Below, piece after piece: positions 5,807-14,280 of a DNA stretch of 19,011 bases. The stretch spans positions 1-19,011 of the forward strand of contig DAOWEF010000007.1 in the NCBI GenBank assembly GCA_030638665.1, given 5' to 3'. A program made the translations under genes and the position numbers. A model generated the notes under the pieces. That model saw only the letters and a program-made list of their open reading frames with translations. It was not told the origin of the DNA and searched no databases. This stretch comes from Dehalococcoidia bacterium (lineage in GTDB: Bacteria; Chloroflexota; Dehalococcoidia; E44-bin15). Each line of letters opens with the position of its first letter. The first letter of the stretch is position 1.

Positions 5807-7729
5807 ATGCCAACTGGAATGATTTTCGCCATAATACTGTTGCCCTTGTTCTCCTTTCTCGTTATTTCATTTGTATTGAGACCCTTCTTCAACAATCGTC
5901 CCCAGCTCAGCGCGTATACCACCATTTGTGCCATCGTAGGCTCTCTCATCCTTTCTATCTGGGCACTAATCTCAGTTAGTGGAGCGGAGAATCATGTCCT
6001 GACCAGCACCAGCTACCAGTGGCTGGCTATCGGCGACACTGTAATCAATATAGGTATAACGATGGACTCGCTGGCAGCGATAATGGTAGTTACGGTCAGC
6101 ACCATAAGCCTCCTGGTACAGATATACTCCATTGGCTACATGAAGGGAGACGGGGGATTTGCGCGCTACTTCGCCTTCATGTCGCTGTTCACCGCTTCGA
6201 TGCTGGGGCTGGTACTGGCGGATAACCTGCTTTTCCTCTTCCTATTCTGGGAGGGGGTAGGTCTCTGCTCCTACCTGCTCATCGGCTTCTGGTTCCATAA
6301 ACCCGAGGCGGCCAGGGCGGCGATGAAGGCCTTTGTGGTGACCCGCCTCGGCGACTTCGGCTTTCTGGTGGCAATCATCTTCCTCTATGTCAAAACCGGC
6401 ACATTTGATATTGGGGAGCTTCATGAGCTCGCCCTTGCGGGGGTGTTAGGCGGTTCAACGCTCACCTTGGCGGCTATCGGCATATTCTCCGGGGCAGTGG
6501 GTAAGTCGGGTCAGTTCCCACTACATACCTGGCTCCCCGATGCCATGGAGGGCCCGACACCGGTCAGCGCCCTGATCCATGCTGCTACCATGGTCACCGC
6601 TGGTGTCTACTTAGTAGCACGTATGTTCCCAATGATCGCCTCCTCCGAGACGGCGATCACCGTAGTGGCCATTATCGGAGGCTTCACCGCAATATTCGCC
6701 GCCACGATGGGTCTGGTAGCAACCGATATTAAGCGCGTTCTGGCATACTCCACCATCAGCCAGCTCGGCTACATGATGCTGGGCCTAGGGGCAGTCGGGA
6801 TAGGCTATGCCAGCGGTCATCTCGATGGGCATCATGCCCTAACGCTGGGGGTAGCGGTGGCAATCTTCCACCTGTTCACCCACGCCTTCTTCAAGTCACT
6901 CCTCTTTCTGGGTTCGGGGAGCACCAGCCATGCCACGGGAACCTTCGATATGAGAAAGATGGGCGGGCTCAGGAAAGTACAACCCTGGACATACGTCACC
7001 TTCGTCATAGGCTCATTGAGCCTTGCCGGCATCTGGCCGCTGGCGGGATTCTGGAGTAAAGAGGGCATCCTGCATGAGGCACACGCGTATACTCCAGTTT
7101 TATTCTGGTTAGCGATAATCACCGTCTTCATGACCGCCTTCTACATGTTCCGCGTGGTATTCCTCACCTTCCACGGAGAGTACCGGGGTGGTAAGGAAGG
7201 CAGCCACAGCCATGGCCTGCACGAGTCGCCCAAGATCATAATCATCCCACTAGTTATCCTGGCTATATTTGCAGTGATTGCGGGGTGGCTGCCGGTTGGA
7301 GATTTCCTGGGGGCGGATGTCAACTTCAGCTTCTTTGGCGCCCTGACAAGCTGGCTAGCCTGGGTGTCGCTCAGTCTTGGAATCGCTGGTATCTTGCTGG
7401 CCTATATCATATACGGAAGGAAGTTACTCTCAGCGAAATCTATCGGGCAGAGCCTTGGCCCTGTCTATACTTTACTTATCCGCAAATACTTCTTCGATGA
7501 GCTTTACGAGAGGTTCTTCGTGATGAGATTCTTAGTGGACGGCATTTTCGCCGCCTTTCAATGGGTCGATACCTACATTGTCGACGGTTCGGTGAACGGC
7601 ATCGCTACGATCACAGTGGCGGGCGGGAAAGTTATGCGGAAGCTAGAAACGGGACAGCTACAGGTCTATGGACTGGCCATATTTATTGGCATCCTGGCAA
7701 TCGTAGCTTTCCTACTTATATTTAGCTAG
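5807..7729 (+). CDS. nuoL: NADH-quinone oxidoreductase subunit L (distal antiporter-like proton pump)
   Basis: The largest membrane subunit (640 residues), an Mrp-type antiporter-like channel with a C-terminal lateral helix. Key residues seen: E149 in FLFWEGVGLCSYLLIGFW (E144 of E. coli), K233 in VGKSGQFPLHTWLPDAMEGPT (K229), H240 and H258, and the HAFFKSLLFLGSGS segment. The region after about residue 490 (FFGALTSWLAWV, RKYFFDELYERFFV) matches the amphipathic lateral extension found only in NuoL, which separates it from NuoM and NuoN. ATG at 5807, 4 nt after nuoK. Pumping capacity looks intact. Confidence 0.97.
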   Translation: MPTGMIFAIILLPLFSFLVISFVLRPFFNNRPQLSAYTTICAIVGSLILSIWALISVSGAENHVLTSTSYQWLAIGDTVINIGITMDSLAAIMVVTVSTISLLVQIYSIGYMKGDGGFARYFAFMSLFTASMLGLVLADNLLFLFLFWEGVGLCSYLLIGFWFHKPEAARAAMKAFVVTRLGDFGFLVAIIFLYVKTGTFDIGELHELALAGVLGGSTLTLAAIGIFSGAVGKSGQFPLHTWLPDAMEGPTPVSALIHAATMVTAGVYLVARMFPMIASSETAITVVAIIGGFTAIFAATMGLVATDIKRVLAYSTISQLGYMMLGLGAVGIGYASGHLDGHHALTLGVAVAIFHLFTHAFFKSLLFLGSGSTSHATGTFDMRKMGGLRKVQPWTYVTFVIGSLSLAGIWPLAGFWSKEGILHEAHAYTPVLFWLAIITVFMTAFYMFRVVFLTFHGEYRGGKEGSHSHGLHESPKIIIIPLVILAIFAVIAGWLPVGDFLGADVNFSFFGALTSWLAWVSLSLGIAGILLAYIIYGRKLLSAKSIGQSLGPVYTLLIRKYFFDELYERFFVMRFLVDGIFAAFQWVDTYIVDGSVNGIATITVAGGKVMRKLETGQLQVYGLAIFIGILAIVAFLLIFS

Positions 7730-7734
7730 AAAAT

Positions 7735-7740
7735 AGGAGG
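7735..7740 (+). promoter_or_regulatory. Shine-Dalgarno site fixing the TTG start of nuoM
   Basis: AGGAGG lies 5 nt before the TTG at 7746 in the 16-nt gap after nuoL. There is no ATG or GTG near the expected N-terminus, so this perfect site supports TTG as the real start. Confidence 0.8.
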
Positions 7741-7745
7741 AAAGG

Positions 7746-9230
7746 TTGGATTTTCCCTATCTATCGATAATCGTCTTCCTCCCCGTTATCGGGGCGATCG
7801 TTATCGCCCTGCTCCCCGGGGCTAACCCCAGGCGGATAAAGCTTGCCGCCGCTGCTTTCACCGCGGTATCTTTCTTCCTATCTCTAGCCCTCTTCTCTAT
7901 GTTCGACCGCTCACTTGACGGGCCTCAGTTTGTGGAGCAGTTGTCGTGGATCCCGGCGATCAATGTCCAGTACTTTATGGGCGTCGATGGGCTAAGCCTG
8001 CCCCTGGTACTCCTCACCACCTTTATCGGCTTCGTTGCAGTACTTGTATCGTGGAATATAGACCTCAGGGTCAGGGAATACTTCGCCTGGCTTCTGGTAC
8101 TGGAAACGGGCATCCTAGGAGTGTTCTGCTCCCTGGACTTGATTCTGTTCTTTATTTTCTGGGAGGTGGAGCTGATACCGATGTATATGCTTATCTCCAT
8201 ATGGGGCACGGGGAGGAAGGAGTACTCGGCGATTAAGTTCGTCCTCTATACCCTCTTCGGCAGCGCCTTCATGCTCGTCGGTATCCTGCTGCTCTATTTC
8301 CAAGCGGGAACCTTCGACATGATTGCGCTAGCGGGGATGGGTCTCGATTCCATCCTCAGCTCAATGATGGCAGCAGCGATATTCTTCCTCATTATCATTG
8401 CCTACGCGATCAAGCTGCCCATATTCCCGTTCCATACATGGCTCCCCGACGCCCATACCGATGCTCCCACCGCGGTGAGCGTGGTCCTCGCCGGGGTGCT
8501 CCTCAAGATGGGGGGCTATGGTATGATACGGGTTGCGGTGGGCATATTCCCTGAGACTGCGCATAGCTATGCGCCGCTCTTCGTTGTGGTAGCGGTTATC
8601 GGTGTGATTTACGGTGCGGCGATGACGCTGCGGCAGACAGATCTAAAGAAACTGATCGCTTACAGCAGCGTGAGCCATATGGGCTTTGTCCTGCTCGGCA
8701 TTTTCGCCCTGTCGCAGGTGAGTATGACCGGTGCCGTGCTGCAGATGGTCAGCCACGGCATCATAACCGGCCTCCTATTTGCCATGGTTGGGCTGGTCTA
8801 CAGCAAAACGCATGAACGTAGCATCCCCAAGCTTGGCGGGCTGGTGCGCCAGATGCCCGTAATCGCGGTGGTCTTCAGCGTTGCTGGTCTCGCCGCTCTG
8901 GGGCTCCCCGGCACCAGCGGTTTCGCCGCCGAGATAATAACATTCCTTGGCAGCTTCGGTAGCACCATGGTTCCCGGCATTCACATCTATACCATTCTAG
9001 CGATTACTGGGATAGTGCTGGGTGCAGGGTACATCCTGTGGATGCTGCGGCGCGTGTTCTATGGCCCACCGAGAGATGAATATAATGGTGTGCCCGATGC
9101 TGACAAGCTAGAAAAGGCGTATATATTCGCCTTTGTAGCGGTGATCATGCTCATCGGGCTCTATCCCAGGATACTTACCGATGTTATTAAACTGGGCATT
9201 CAGCCGATTCTAGGGGTGTTCTATGGGTGA
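7746..9230 (+). CDS. nuoM: NADH-quinone oxidoreductase subunit M (antiporter-like proton pump)
   Basis: Antiporter-like membrane subunit of 494 residues, the usual length. Key residues seen: E140 in FFIFWEVELIPMYMLI (E144 of E. coli), K223 in AIKLPIFPFHTWLPDAH (K234) and K254 in VLLKMGGYGM (K265). DLKKLIAYSSVSHMGFVLLG is the conserved helix around the broken TM segment. It starts with TTG at 7746 behind a strong AGGAGG. The stop at 9228-9230 lies 8 nt inside a Nudix hydrolase gene, so the next gene in the operon is not nuoN, as it would be in the canonical order. Confidence 0.97.
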   Translation: MDFPYLSIIVFLPVIGAIVIALLPGANPRRIKLAAAAFTAVSFFLSLALFSMFDRSLDGPQFVEQLSWIPAINVQYFMGVDGLSLPLVLLTTFIGFVAVLVSWNIDLRVREYFAWLLVLETGILGVFCSLDLILFFIFWEVELIPMYMLISIWGTGRKEYSAIKFVLYTLFGSAFMLVGILLLYFQAGTFDMIALAGMGLDSILSSMMAAAIFFLIIIAYAIKLPIFPFHTWLPDAHTDAPTAVSVVLAGVLLKMGGYGMIRVAVGIFPETAHSYAPLFVVVAVIGVIYGAAMTLRQTDLKKLIAYSSVSHMGFVLLGIFALSQVSMTGAVLQMVSHGIITGLLFAMVGLVYSKTHERSIPKLGGLVRQMPVIAVVFSVAGLAALGLPGTSGFAAEIITFLGSFGSTMVPGIHIYTILAITGIVLGAGYILWMLRRVFYGPPRDEYNGVPDADKLEKAYIFAFVAVIMLIGLYPRILTDVIKLGIQPILGVFYG

Positions 9231-9657
9231 GATAATGGTAGCGGTTGGAGCCGTGATCGTTAATGAGGCGGGGCGAGTCCTGCTGGTGAAGCATGTACCG
9301 GAGAGGAATGGTTTCTGGCAGGGGAAATGGATCTGTCCTGGAGGTAAATTAGAACTGGGGGAGAGCATGGAGCAAGGGGTCGCCAGGGAGATAATGGAGG
9401 AAACCAATCTCCAGATACGTCTCATCACCCCGCTCACTCCCTTCGAGCGGATCGTGAAATCGGATGGCAAGACGACGCTTCACGTTATCTATATCGACTT
9501 TTTAGCGCAGTTGGTGAGCGGTGAGTTCCGACCGGGTAGCGACGTGGGTGAAGGCATCTGGGTTTCCCGAGAAGACCTCCCCAAGATATGGGATGAGCTT
9601 CACCAGGATACCCAGAAGCTACTAAATTTAGCGGAGGTTTTTCGTACTATTCGGTAG
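9223..9657 (+). CDS. Nudix hydrolase (MutT-like) inserted between nuoM and nuoN
   Basis: A 144-residue Nudix-fold protein; these enzymes cleave nucleoside diphosphates linked to another moiety. The Nudix box is at residues 41-63: G41, E47, R55, E56, E59 and E60 are all present, with N62 where the consensus has Gly. The N-terminal VAVGAVIVNEAGRVLLVKH and WQGKWICPGG stretches are typical of MutT-like members. The substrate cannot be read from the sequence, and the SQPWPFP motif of NADH pyrophosphatases (NudC) is absent. The ATG overlaps the end of nuoM by 8 nt; a second possible start is at 9235. The overlap makes co-translation with complex I subunits likely. Confidence 0.9.
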   Translation: MGEIMVAVGAVIVNEAGRVLLVKHVPERNGFWQGKWICPGGKLELGESMEQGVAREIMEETNLQIRLITPLTPFERIVKSDGKTTLHVIYIDFLAQLVSGEFRPGSDVGEGIWVSREDLPKIWDELHQDTQKLLNLAEVFRTIR

Positions 9658-9730
9658 GCTCTACTCGTTGGGGTCTGTATTTATGAAGCATAGCTAAGGG
9701 TTCATTCTGACGTAACGTAGAGTTCGAAAA

Positions 9731-9735
9731 AGGAG
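9731..9735 (+). promoter_or_regulatory. Shine-Dalgarno site fixing the TTG start of nuoN
   Basis: AGGAG lies 6 nt before the TTG at 9742. The 84-nt gap (9658-9741) between the Nudix gene and nuoN otherwise holds nothing recognisable: no clear -10/-35 pair and no strong hairpin. Confidence 0.7.
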
Positions 9736-9741
9736 CGAGAG

Positions 9742-11163
9742 TTGGATCTTTATCTTCTGTCACCTGTGATAAGCCTCTTGGCCCTGGCTCTGGTGGTCAT
9801 TCTCCTGGACCTGTTCATCAGGCGAAAGTGGATCCTGGGGTGGGTGAGCATTATCGGGCTCATCGTGCCCGTCATCTTCACCTTATCCCTGTGGGGTAGA
9901 AATGAGACCTCCTTCGGCGGCGCGTTGGCTGTTGACCATTTCTCACTCTTCTTCCACCTCTTTTTCCTGGGGGTAGCGGCACTGGTGCTCCTCTCTTCCA
10001 CCGAGTATGCCCGCAAGTTCGCCGCCTTTCGCGCGGAATACTATGCCCTGATTCTCTTGGCCGCTACGGGGATGATGCTGTTGGCATCCACTAGGGAGCT
10101 GATCTCCATCTTCGTCGCTTTAGAGTTAACGGGGATCTCTCTTTATGTCCTAACCGGCTTTCTCAAGGACCCTAAGTCCAGCGAGGCGGGATTGAAATAC
10201 CTGCTCCTCGGTGCGGTGGCCAGCGCAGTGTTTCTCTATGGCATGGCGCTGGTTTTCGGGCTTACCGGCACCACCTATCTTGAGGGAATCGCCGCAGCTA
10301 TTTCCGCTGAGGGGCTGTTGGATAGTCCGGCGCTCCTCATGGGCATAGTGTTACTGGTGGCCGGATTTGGCTTCAAGATCGCCGCTGTCCCCTTCCAGAT
10401 GTGGGTCCCCGATGTTTATGAAGGGGCACCCACACCTATTACCGCTTATCTCTCCGTAGCCAGTAAGGCGGCGGGCTTTGCGGTAATATTAAGGGTTTTC
10501 TATGAGGCCCTGGGACCGGCAAGCCTGGACTGGGGTATGATCTTCGCGGTGCTCGCCGCCATCACTATGACCGTGGGCAATATAGTCGCCATCGCCCAGA
10601 AAAACATCAAGCGCATGCTGGGATACTCTAGCATCGCCCAGGCAGGCTACCTGATGATAGGGCTGGCGGCGGTTACCACCGAGGCGAGCAGCGCATTAAT
10701 CTTCTTCCTGGCATGCTACGCCCTCACCAATCTAGGAGCATTTATAGCCATCATTGCCATCTCCAACAAGATCGATAGCGATGAGATCTCCGACTACTCT
10801 GGAATGGTGCGGCGCGCACCGTTATACGCCTTGGCCCTGGCGCTCTGCCTAATCTCACTTACCGGTATCCCGCCCACAGCCGGGTTCATGGCCAAGATTT
10901 ACATATTCAGCGCTGGCGTAAACGCCGAGCTGCTATGGCTGGTTATCATCGCCGTGATTAACTCGGTGATCTCCGCATACTACTATTTGAGGGTAGTGCG
11001 TGTGATGTTTCTGGGAGAGCCGGTATCGAAGGAGGGTGTGCACGCCTCAAGTGGGCTCCGCATTGCACTCTCCCTCTCCTGCCTCGGGGTGTTGTTGCTT
11101 GGTATTTACCCCTGGATGCTGATGAAGTTTGCGGAGACTGCCGCTGGTATCTTTCTACCTTGA
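9742..11163 (+). CDS. nuoN: NADH-quinone oxidoreductase subunit N (antiporter-like proton pump)
   Basis: Antiporter-like subunit of 473 residues next to NuoK in the membrane arm. Key residues seen: E128 in FVALELTGISLYVLTGF, K212 in GFGFKIAAVPFQMWVPDVYEG, K242 in SVASKAAGFAVIL, and the KNIKRMLGYSSIAQAGYLMIGL segment. The WVPDVYEGAPTPITAYLS variant of the antiporter signature distinguishes NuoN from L and M. TTG start at 9742 with AGGAG upstream. It closes the complex I operon but is separated from nuoM by the Nudix gene and 84 nt; another 84 nt separate it from nadK. Confidence 0.96.
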   Translation: MDLYLLSPVISLLALALVVILLDLFIRRKWILGWVSIIGLIVPVIFTLSLWGRNETSFGGALAVDHFSLFFHLFFLGVAALVLLSSTEYARKFAAFRAEYYALILLAATGMMLLASTRELISIFVALELTGISLYVLTGFLKDPKSSEAGLKYLLLGAVASAVFLYGMALVFGLTGTTYLEGIAAAISAEGLLDSPALLMGIVLLVAGFGFKIAAVPFQMWVPDVYEGAPTPITAYLSVASKAAGFAVILRVFYEALGPASLDWGMIFAVLAAITMTVGNIVAIAQKNIKRMLGYSSIAQAGYLMIGLAAVTTEASSALIFFLACYALTNLGAFIAIIAISNKIDSDEISDYSGMVRRAPLYALALALCLISLTGIPPTAGFMAKIYIFSAGVNAELLWLVIIAVINSVISAYYYLRVVRVMFLGEPVSKEGVHASSGLRIALSLSCLGVLLLGIYPWMLMKFAETAAGIFLP

Positions 11164-11247
11164 CAGCACTTTAGCGCAATGATAGACTTCCCAGTGCAAC
11201 TTAGCCTTTGAGTTTTTGTTGATTTGATTAGTTTTTGAGATCGGCTC

Positions 11248-12063
11248 TTGAAGATACTGGGGATTCTCTATCACCCAAAAATCGCTGCTGCTAAGGCTTT
11301 TGCCGAGGAGCTGGCAGGCTTTTTGCCCTCCCTGAATGCGGTTGTTTGGCTTTGTTCCGCCTGGGATGAGGAGGGGGCCAGGGCCCAGGTCGATGGCACG
11401 GAACTGATCCTCAGCGTTGGTGGCGATGGCACCATATTGCGGGCGGCGCGCGCTGTGGCCCCTCAGTCAGTTCCCATTGTGGGGATAAATCTGGGGAGGC
11501 TCGGGTTTATGACCGAACTGAGTATTGAGGAGGCTCGTAAGCAGCTCCCTGCCTTCCTCAAGGGGGAGGGCTGGATCGATGAACGCGCCATGCTTCAGGC
11601 AGAGCTGGCAGGCAAACGGACCTATCATGCCTTGAACGACGTCGTCTTAGGACGAGGCACCGTATCCAGGGTCATTTATGTTGAGACCACTATCGATGGT
11701 ACTCCTTTAACCACCTATAAAGCGGATGGGGTGATCATCGCTACCGCAACGGGGAGCACGGGCTACTCACTAGCCGCAGGTGGTCCTATACTTTATCCCC
11801 AGTCCAGGGAGATCCTATTAAACCCCATTTCCCCCCACCTTACCTTCTCCAATGCCTTGGTGCTTCCGCCTGCAGCTATCGTTGAGTTAAAAGTGCGTAC
11901 TGACCACCAGGCGATGCTGAGCATCGATGGGCAGATTGACCTGGCACTGGAGAGCGGGGACACCATTAGAGTCAGCCTCAGCCCTCACGCGGCCCGTTTC
12001 CTGAGGGCCCAGCCCCCAACATTTTTCTATAGCACCTTGATGGAGAGACTAGTGCCGAAATGA
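11248..12063 (+). CDS. nadK: NAD kinase
   Basis: Cytoplasmic enzyme that phosphorylates NAD+ to NADP+. It has 271 residues, near the usual length. Seen: the GGDGT motif (58-62) with catalytic D60, INLGRLGFMTEL (80-91), N130-D131 of the NDVVL NAD-binding motif, and ATGSTGYSLAAGGP (167-180), a form of the conserved TGSTAYSLAAGGP loop. The N-terminal MKILGILYHP is a normal family start, so the TTG at 11248 is accepted although the upstream ribosome-binding site is weak. The 84-nt upstream gap (11164-11247) shows no clear promoter or terminator. It overlaps the next gene by 4 nt (ATGA). Being directly behind a complex I with a probable NADP(H)-binding domain is suggestive. Confidence 0.95.
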   Translation: MKILGILYHPKIAAAKAFAEELAGFLPSLNAVVWLCSAWDEEGARAQVDGTELILSVGGDGTILRAARAVAPQSVPIVGINLGRLGFMTELSIEEARKQLPAFLKGEGWIDERAMLQAELAGKRTYHALNDVVLGRGTVSRVIYVETTIDGTPLTTYKADGVIIATATGSTGYSLAAGGPILYPQSREILLNPISPHLTFSNALVLPPAAIVELKVRTDHQAMLSIDGQIDLALESGDTIRVSLSPHAARFLRAQPPTFFYSTLMERLVPK

Positions 12064-12524
12064 AGGCTGAAAAGTCGCGCATTAATGACATACCTCAGAT
12101 TCACAAGCTGGTCAATTACTTTGCCGATAAGGGAGAGATGTTACCCCGCGCCCTGAGCGAACTCTATGAGAACATGCGGGACTTTTTTGTGGTCCGCCAT
12201 GGCGAGCAATTGGTTGCCTGTGCCGCGCTTCATGTATTCTGGTCCGATCTCGCCGAGATCCGGGCTGTGTCAGTAGTTGAGGAGATGCAGGACCAGGGGG
12301 CCGGTGCCCTGCTGATCCAGGCCTGCCTCGAAGAGGCGAGAGGTATGGGCATCGAAACCATCTTCTGTCTCACCTATAAGCCCGATTTCTTTGAGCAGTT
12401 TGGCTTTCGCCAAGTGGACAAAATGGAGCTGCCACGCAAGGTCTGGGGGGAGTGTTTGCGTTGCCCCAAGTTCCCTGACTGCGATGAGGCAGCTATGATA
12501 TATGAGCTGGAATCTTCACGTTGA
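12060..12524 (+). CDS. GNAT N-acetyltransferase, ArgA (N-acetylglutamate synthase)-like
   Basis: A 154-residue GNAT-fold acetyltransferase. The acetyl-CoA pyrophosphate loop is seen as QDQGAGALL (77-85), after the beta-4 strand LAEIRAVSV. The combination of MLPRALSELYENMRDFFV, CAALHVFWSDLAEIR, LTYKPDFFEQFGFRQVDK, LPRKVWGECLRCPKFPDCDE and a short length fits the stand-alone acetyltransferases related to N-acetylglutamate synthase, which start arginine synthesis. Three cysteines (132, 135, 141) near the C-terminus form a CxxCPKFPDC motif shared by that group. It overlaps nadK by 4 nt and shares a base with the next gene. No other arginine gene is in the window, so the substrate is inferred from family resemblance only. 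Confidence 0.8.
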   Translation: MKAEKSRINDIPQIHKLVNYFADKGEMLPRALSELYENMRDFFVVRHGEQLVACAALHVFWSDLAEIRAVSVVEEMQDQGAGALLIQACLEEARGMGIETIFCLTYKPDFFEQFGFRQVDKMELPRKVWGECLRCPKFPDCDEAAMIYELESSR

Positions 12525-13063
12525 TGGAGGAGCGAACCTTAGAGAGCAGGCAAATATATGGGGGGCGTCGGGTGAACCTTCGCGTCGATAAGGTGGTGCT
12601 GCCTGGGGGCAGGGAGACCACAAGGGTGGTGGTGAAGCACCCAGATTGCGTCGCCATTGTGGCAATCGACGCGGAGGATAATGTCATCCTGGTGCGCCAA
12701 TTTCGCCACGCTGTGGCGCGGGAGCTTTTGGAGATACCTGCCGGTGGCATTGAACCCGGTGAGGAGCCTCTCCAGGGTGCCCTCAGGGAGCTTGAGGAGG
12801 AAATCGGGTATGTCGCCGGGAGGATGGAGCGGCTTGGCGGGTTCTACAGTAGCCCGGGATACTCCACTGAGTTTCTGCACCTCTTCCTCGCCACTGAGCT
12901 TGAGCCTGGCCCGAGCCGGGCCCAGGAGGATGAGATTATCGAGGTGGTACCTATCCCTTTAAAACAGGTTCGTAGCCTGATTACATCTGGTGAGCTCCGG
13001 GATGCCAAGAGCATCGCCGGCCTTTTTGCCCTATCTCTGCACCTGGGGAAGAGCGAAGCATGA
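12524..13063 (+). CDS. Nudix hydrolase, probable ADP-ribose pyrophosphatase
   Basis: A 179-residue Nudix protein. The Nudix box has G74, E80, R88, E89, E92, E93 and G95, all matching consensus. The surrounding sequence is typical of ADP-ribose pyrophosphatases: VVKHPDCVAIVAID, VRQFRHAVARELLEIPAGGIEPGE before and within the box, and LGGFYSSPGYSTEFLHLFLA after it, with the proline about 16 residues after the box. It would hydrolyse ADP-ribose to AMP and ribose 5-phosphate, a salvage step for NAD breakdown products. ATG at 12524 overlaps the preceding stop (TGATG); a TTG one codon earlier is also possible. It overlaps the next gene by 4 nt. Confidence 0.9.
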   Translation: MEERTLESRQIYGGRRVNLRVDKVVLPGGRETTRVVVKHPDCVAIVAIDAEDNVILVRQFRHAVARELLEIPAGGIEPGEEPLQGALRELEEEIGYVAGRMERLGGFYSSPGYSTEFLHLFLATELEPGPSRAQEDEIIEVVPIPLKQVRSLITSGELRDAKSIAGLFALSLHLGKSEA

Positions 13064-14280
13064 GGATTTGCCTCCTTTGCAATAGGGGGAATATGTACAG
13101 TGGGGGTCAGGGGGTTTACCTTTATTACCTGTCCCGAGAGCTCCTGAAATTAGGGCATGAGGTTCATGTAATTGTCGGTCCTCCTTATCCCAATGTTGCT
13201 GAGGGGATCACAGAACACCGGGTAGAAAACCTGAACCTCTTTGAGTTCGGATTCCCTAAGAAAGATCCCTTCCAGGTTTTCACCCCGCTCAACCTCTACG
13301 AGTTGGCGGCGATCAGGCTGGGGATGTTCCCCGAGATGTTCTCATTCAGCTTCAGGGCCTACCAGAAATTACGCCAGCTCCTCCGCCATTACCGCTTCGA
13401 CATCATTCATGACAATCAGACCCTGGGCTATGGCATACTGCTAATGAAGGCCTTTAAAATCCCCATCGTGGCCACAGTGCACCACCCCCTGCCCATCGAT
13501 AGAAAGACCGATATTGCTTATATAGACAGGGCGTGGGAGAGATTCGGCCGGATAATGTTCTACCCATTCATAATGCAGCACCTAGTGACCAGGAGGATGG
13601 ATCGGGTGATCACGGTCTCAGAGAGCGCTGCGGAGGAGACCAGGAACGCCTTCAAGGTTCCTCGGGAAAAGATAAGGGTGGTTCACAATGGCATCGATAC
13701 CGGGATGTTTCGGGGGTCGGATAGCAAGCGGAAGGAGCCAGGTCGCCTCCTCGTCGTCGCCAACACCCAGGATCGTAAAAAGGGGGTCGTATACCTGCTT
13801 CACGCCCTTCAGCTACTCCGTGAAGAGATGGATGTGAAACTCACTATAGTAGACCGTGGGGCCCCTGATAACGAGTATACCCCGGTTCTGGTGGAGAGAT
13901 TCGGGCTCGATGGTAGCGTCGAATTCACCGGGAGAGTGAGTGTGGAGGAACTGGTTGGGTGCTATGCCAGGGCCGAGGTAGCGGTGGTCCCCTCCTTGTA
14001 TGAGGGCTTTTGTATTCCCGCCGCGGAAGCTATGGCCTGTGGCCTTCCTGTGGTCGCCACCACGGCGGGAGCACTCCCTGAGGTGGTGGAGGATGGGAAA
14101 TGTGGCATCTTGGTGCCGCCACGAGATCACTATGCCCTGGCCGGGGCGCTCAAGCGCCTTCTTTCCGACGAGCCCTTGCGCCAGGCGATGGGAGAAGAGG
14201 GGAGGGAAAGGGTGGAACGACACTTCACCTGGGAAGAGGCAGCAAGGAAGACCCTGGAGGTATATCGGGAGGTCCTTTAG
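13060..14280 (+). CDS. Glycosyltransferase family 4 (first of two paralogues)
   Basis: A 406-residue GT-B fold glycosyltransferase that would transfer a sugar from a nucleotide donor to an envelope acceptor. Seen: the N-terminal acceptor-domain start GGQGVYLYYLSRELLKLGHEVHVI, HHPLPID, VHNGIDTGMF at the domain junction, and the donor-site EX7E motif (E315 to E323, YEGFCIPAAEAMACGLPVVAT), followed by GALPEVVEDGKCGILVPPRD. No signal peptide or membrane helix, so cytoplasmic or peripheral. It overlaps the Nudix gene by 4 nt and the methyltransferase by 1 nt. It is clearly paralogous to the gene at 15008-16282, including a 27-nt exact match. Sugar and acceptor cannot be told. Confidence 0.92.
   Translation: MRICLLCNRGNMYSGGQGVYLYYLSRELLKLGHEVHVIVGPPYPNVAEGITEHRVENLNLFEFGFPKKDPFQVFTPLNLYELAAIRLGMFPEMFSFSFRAYQKLRQLLRHYRFDIIHDNQTLGYGILLMKAFKIPIVATVHHPLPIDRKTDIAYIDRAWERFGRIMFYPFIMQHLVTRRMDRVITVSESAAEETRNAFKVPREKIRVVHNGIDTGMFRGSDSKRKEPGRLLVVANTQDRKKGVVYLLHALQLLREEMDVKLTIVDRGAPDNEYTPVLVERFGLDGSVEFTGRVSVEELVGCYARAEVAVVPSLYEGFCIPAAEAMACGLPVVATTAGALPEVVEDGKCGILVPPRDHYALAGALKRLLSDEPLRQAMGEEGRERVERHFTWEEAARKTLEVYREVL

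Noticed and set aside
11164..11247. Terminator after nuoN (GCACT at 11166-11170 pairing with AGTGC at 11193-11197)
   Set aside because: Only 5 bp of stem, a 22-nt loop, and the following T-rich stretch is interrupted by G and A. Not a credible intrinsic terminator.
14100..14279. Longer N-terminus for the methyltransferase beginning at 14100
   Set aside because: The additional 60 residues are arginine/glycine-rich, overlap the conserved glycosyltransferase C-terminus in another frame and show no methyltransferase feature; GTG 14280 has a good ribosome-binding site.
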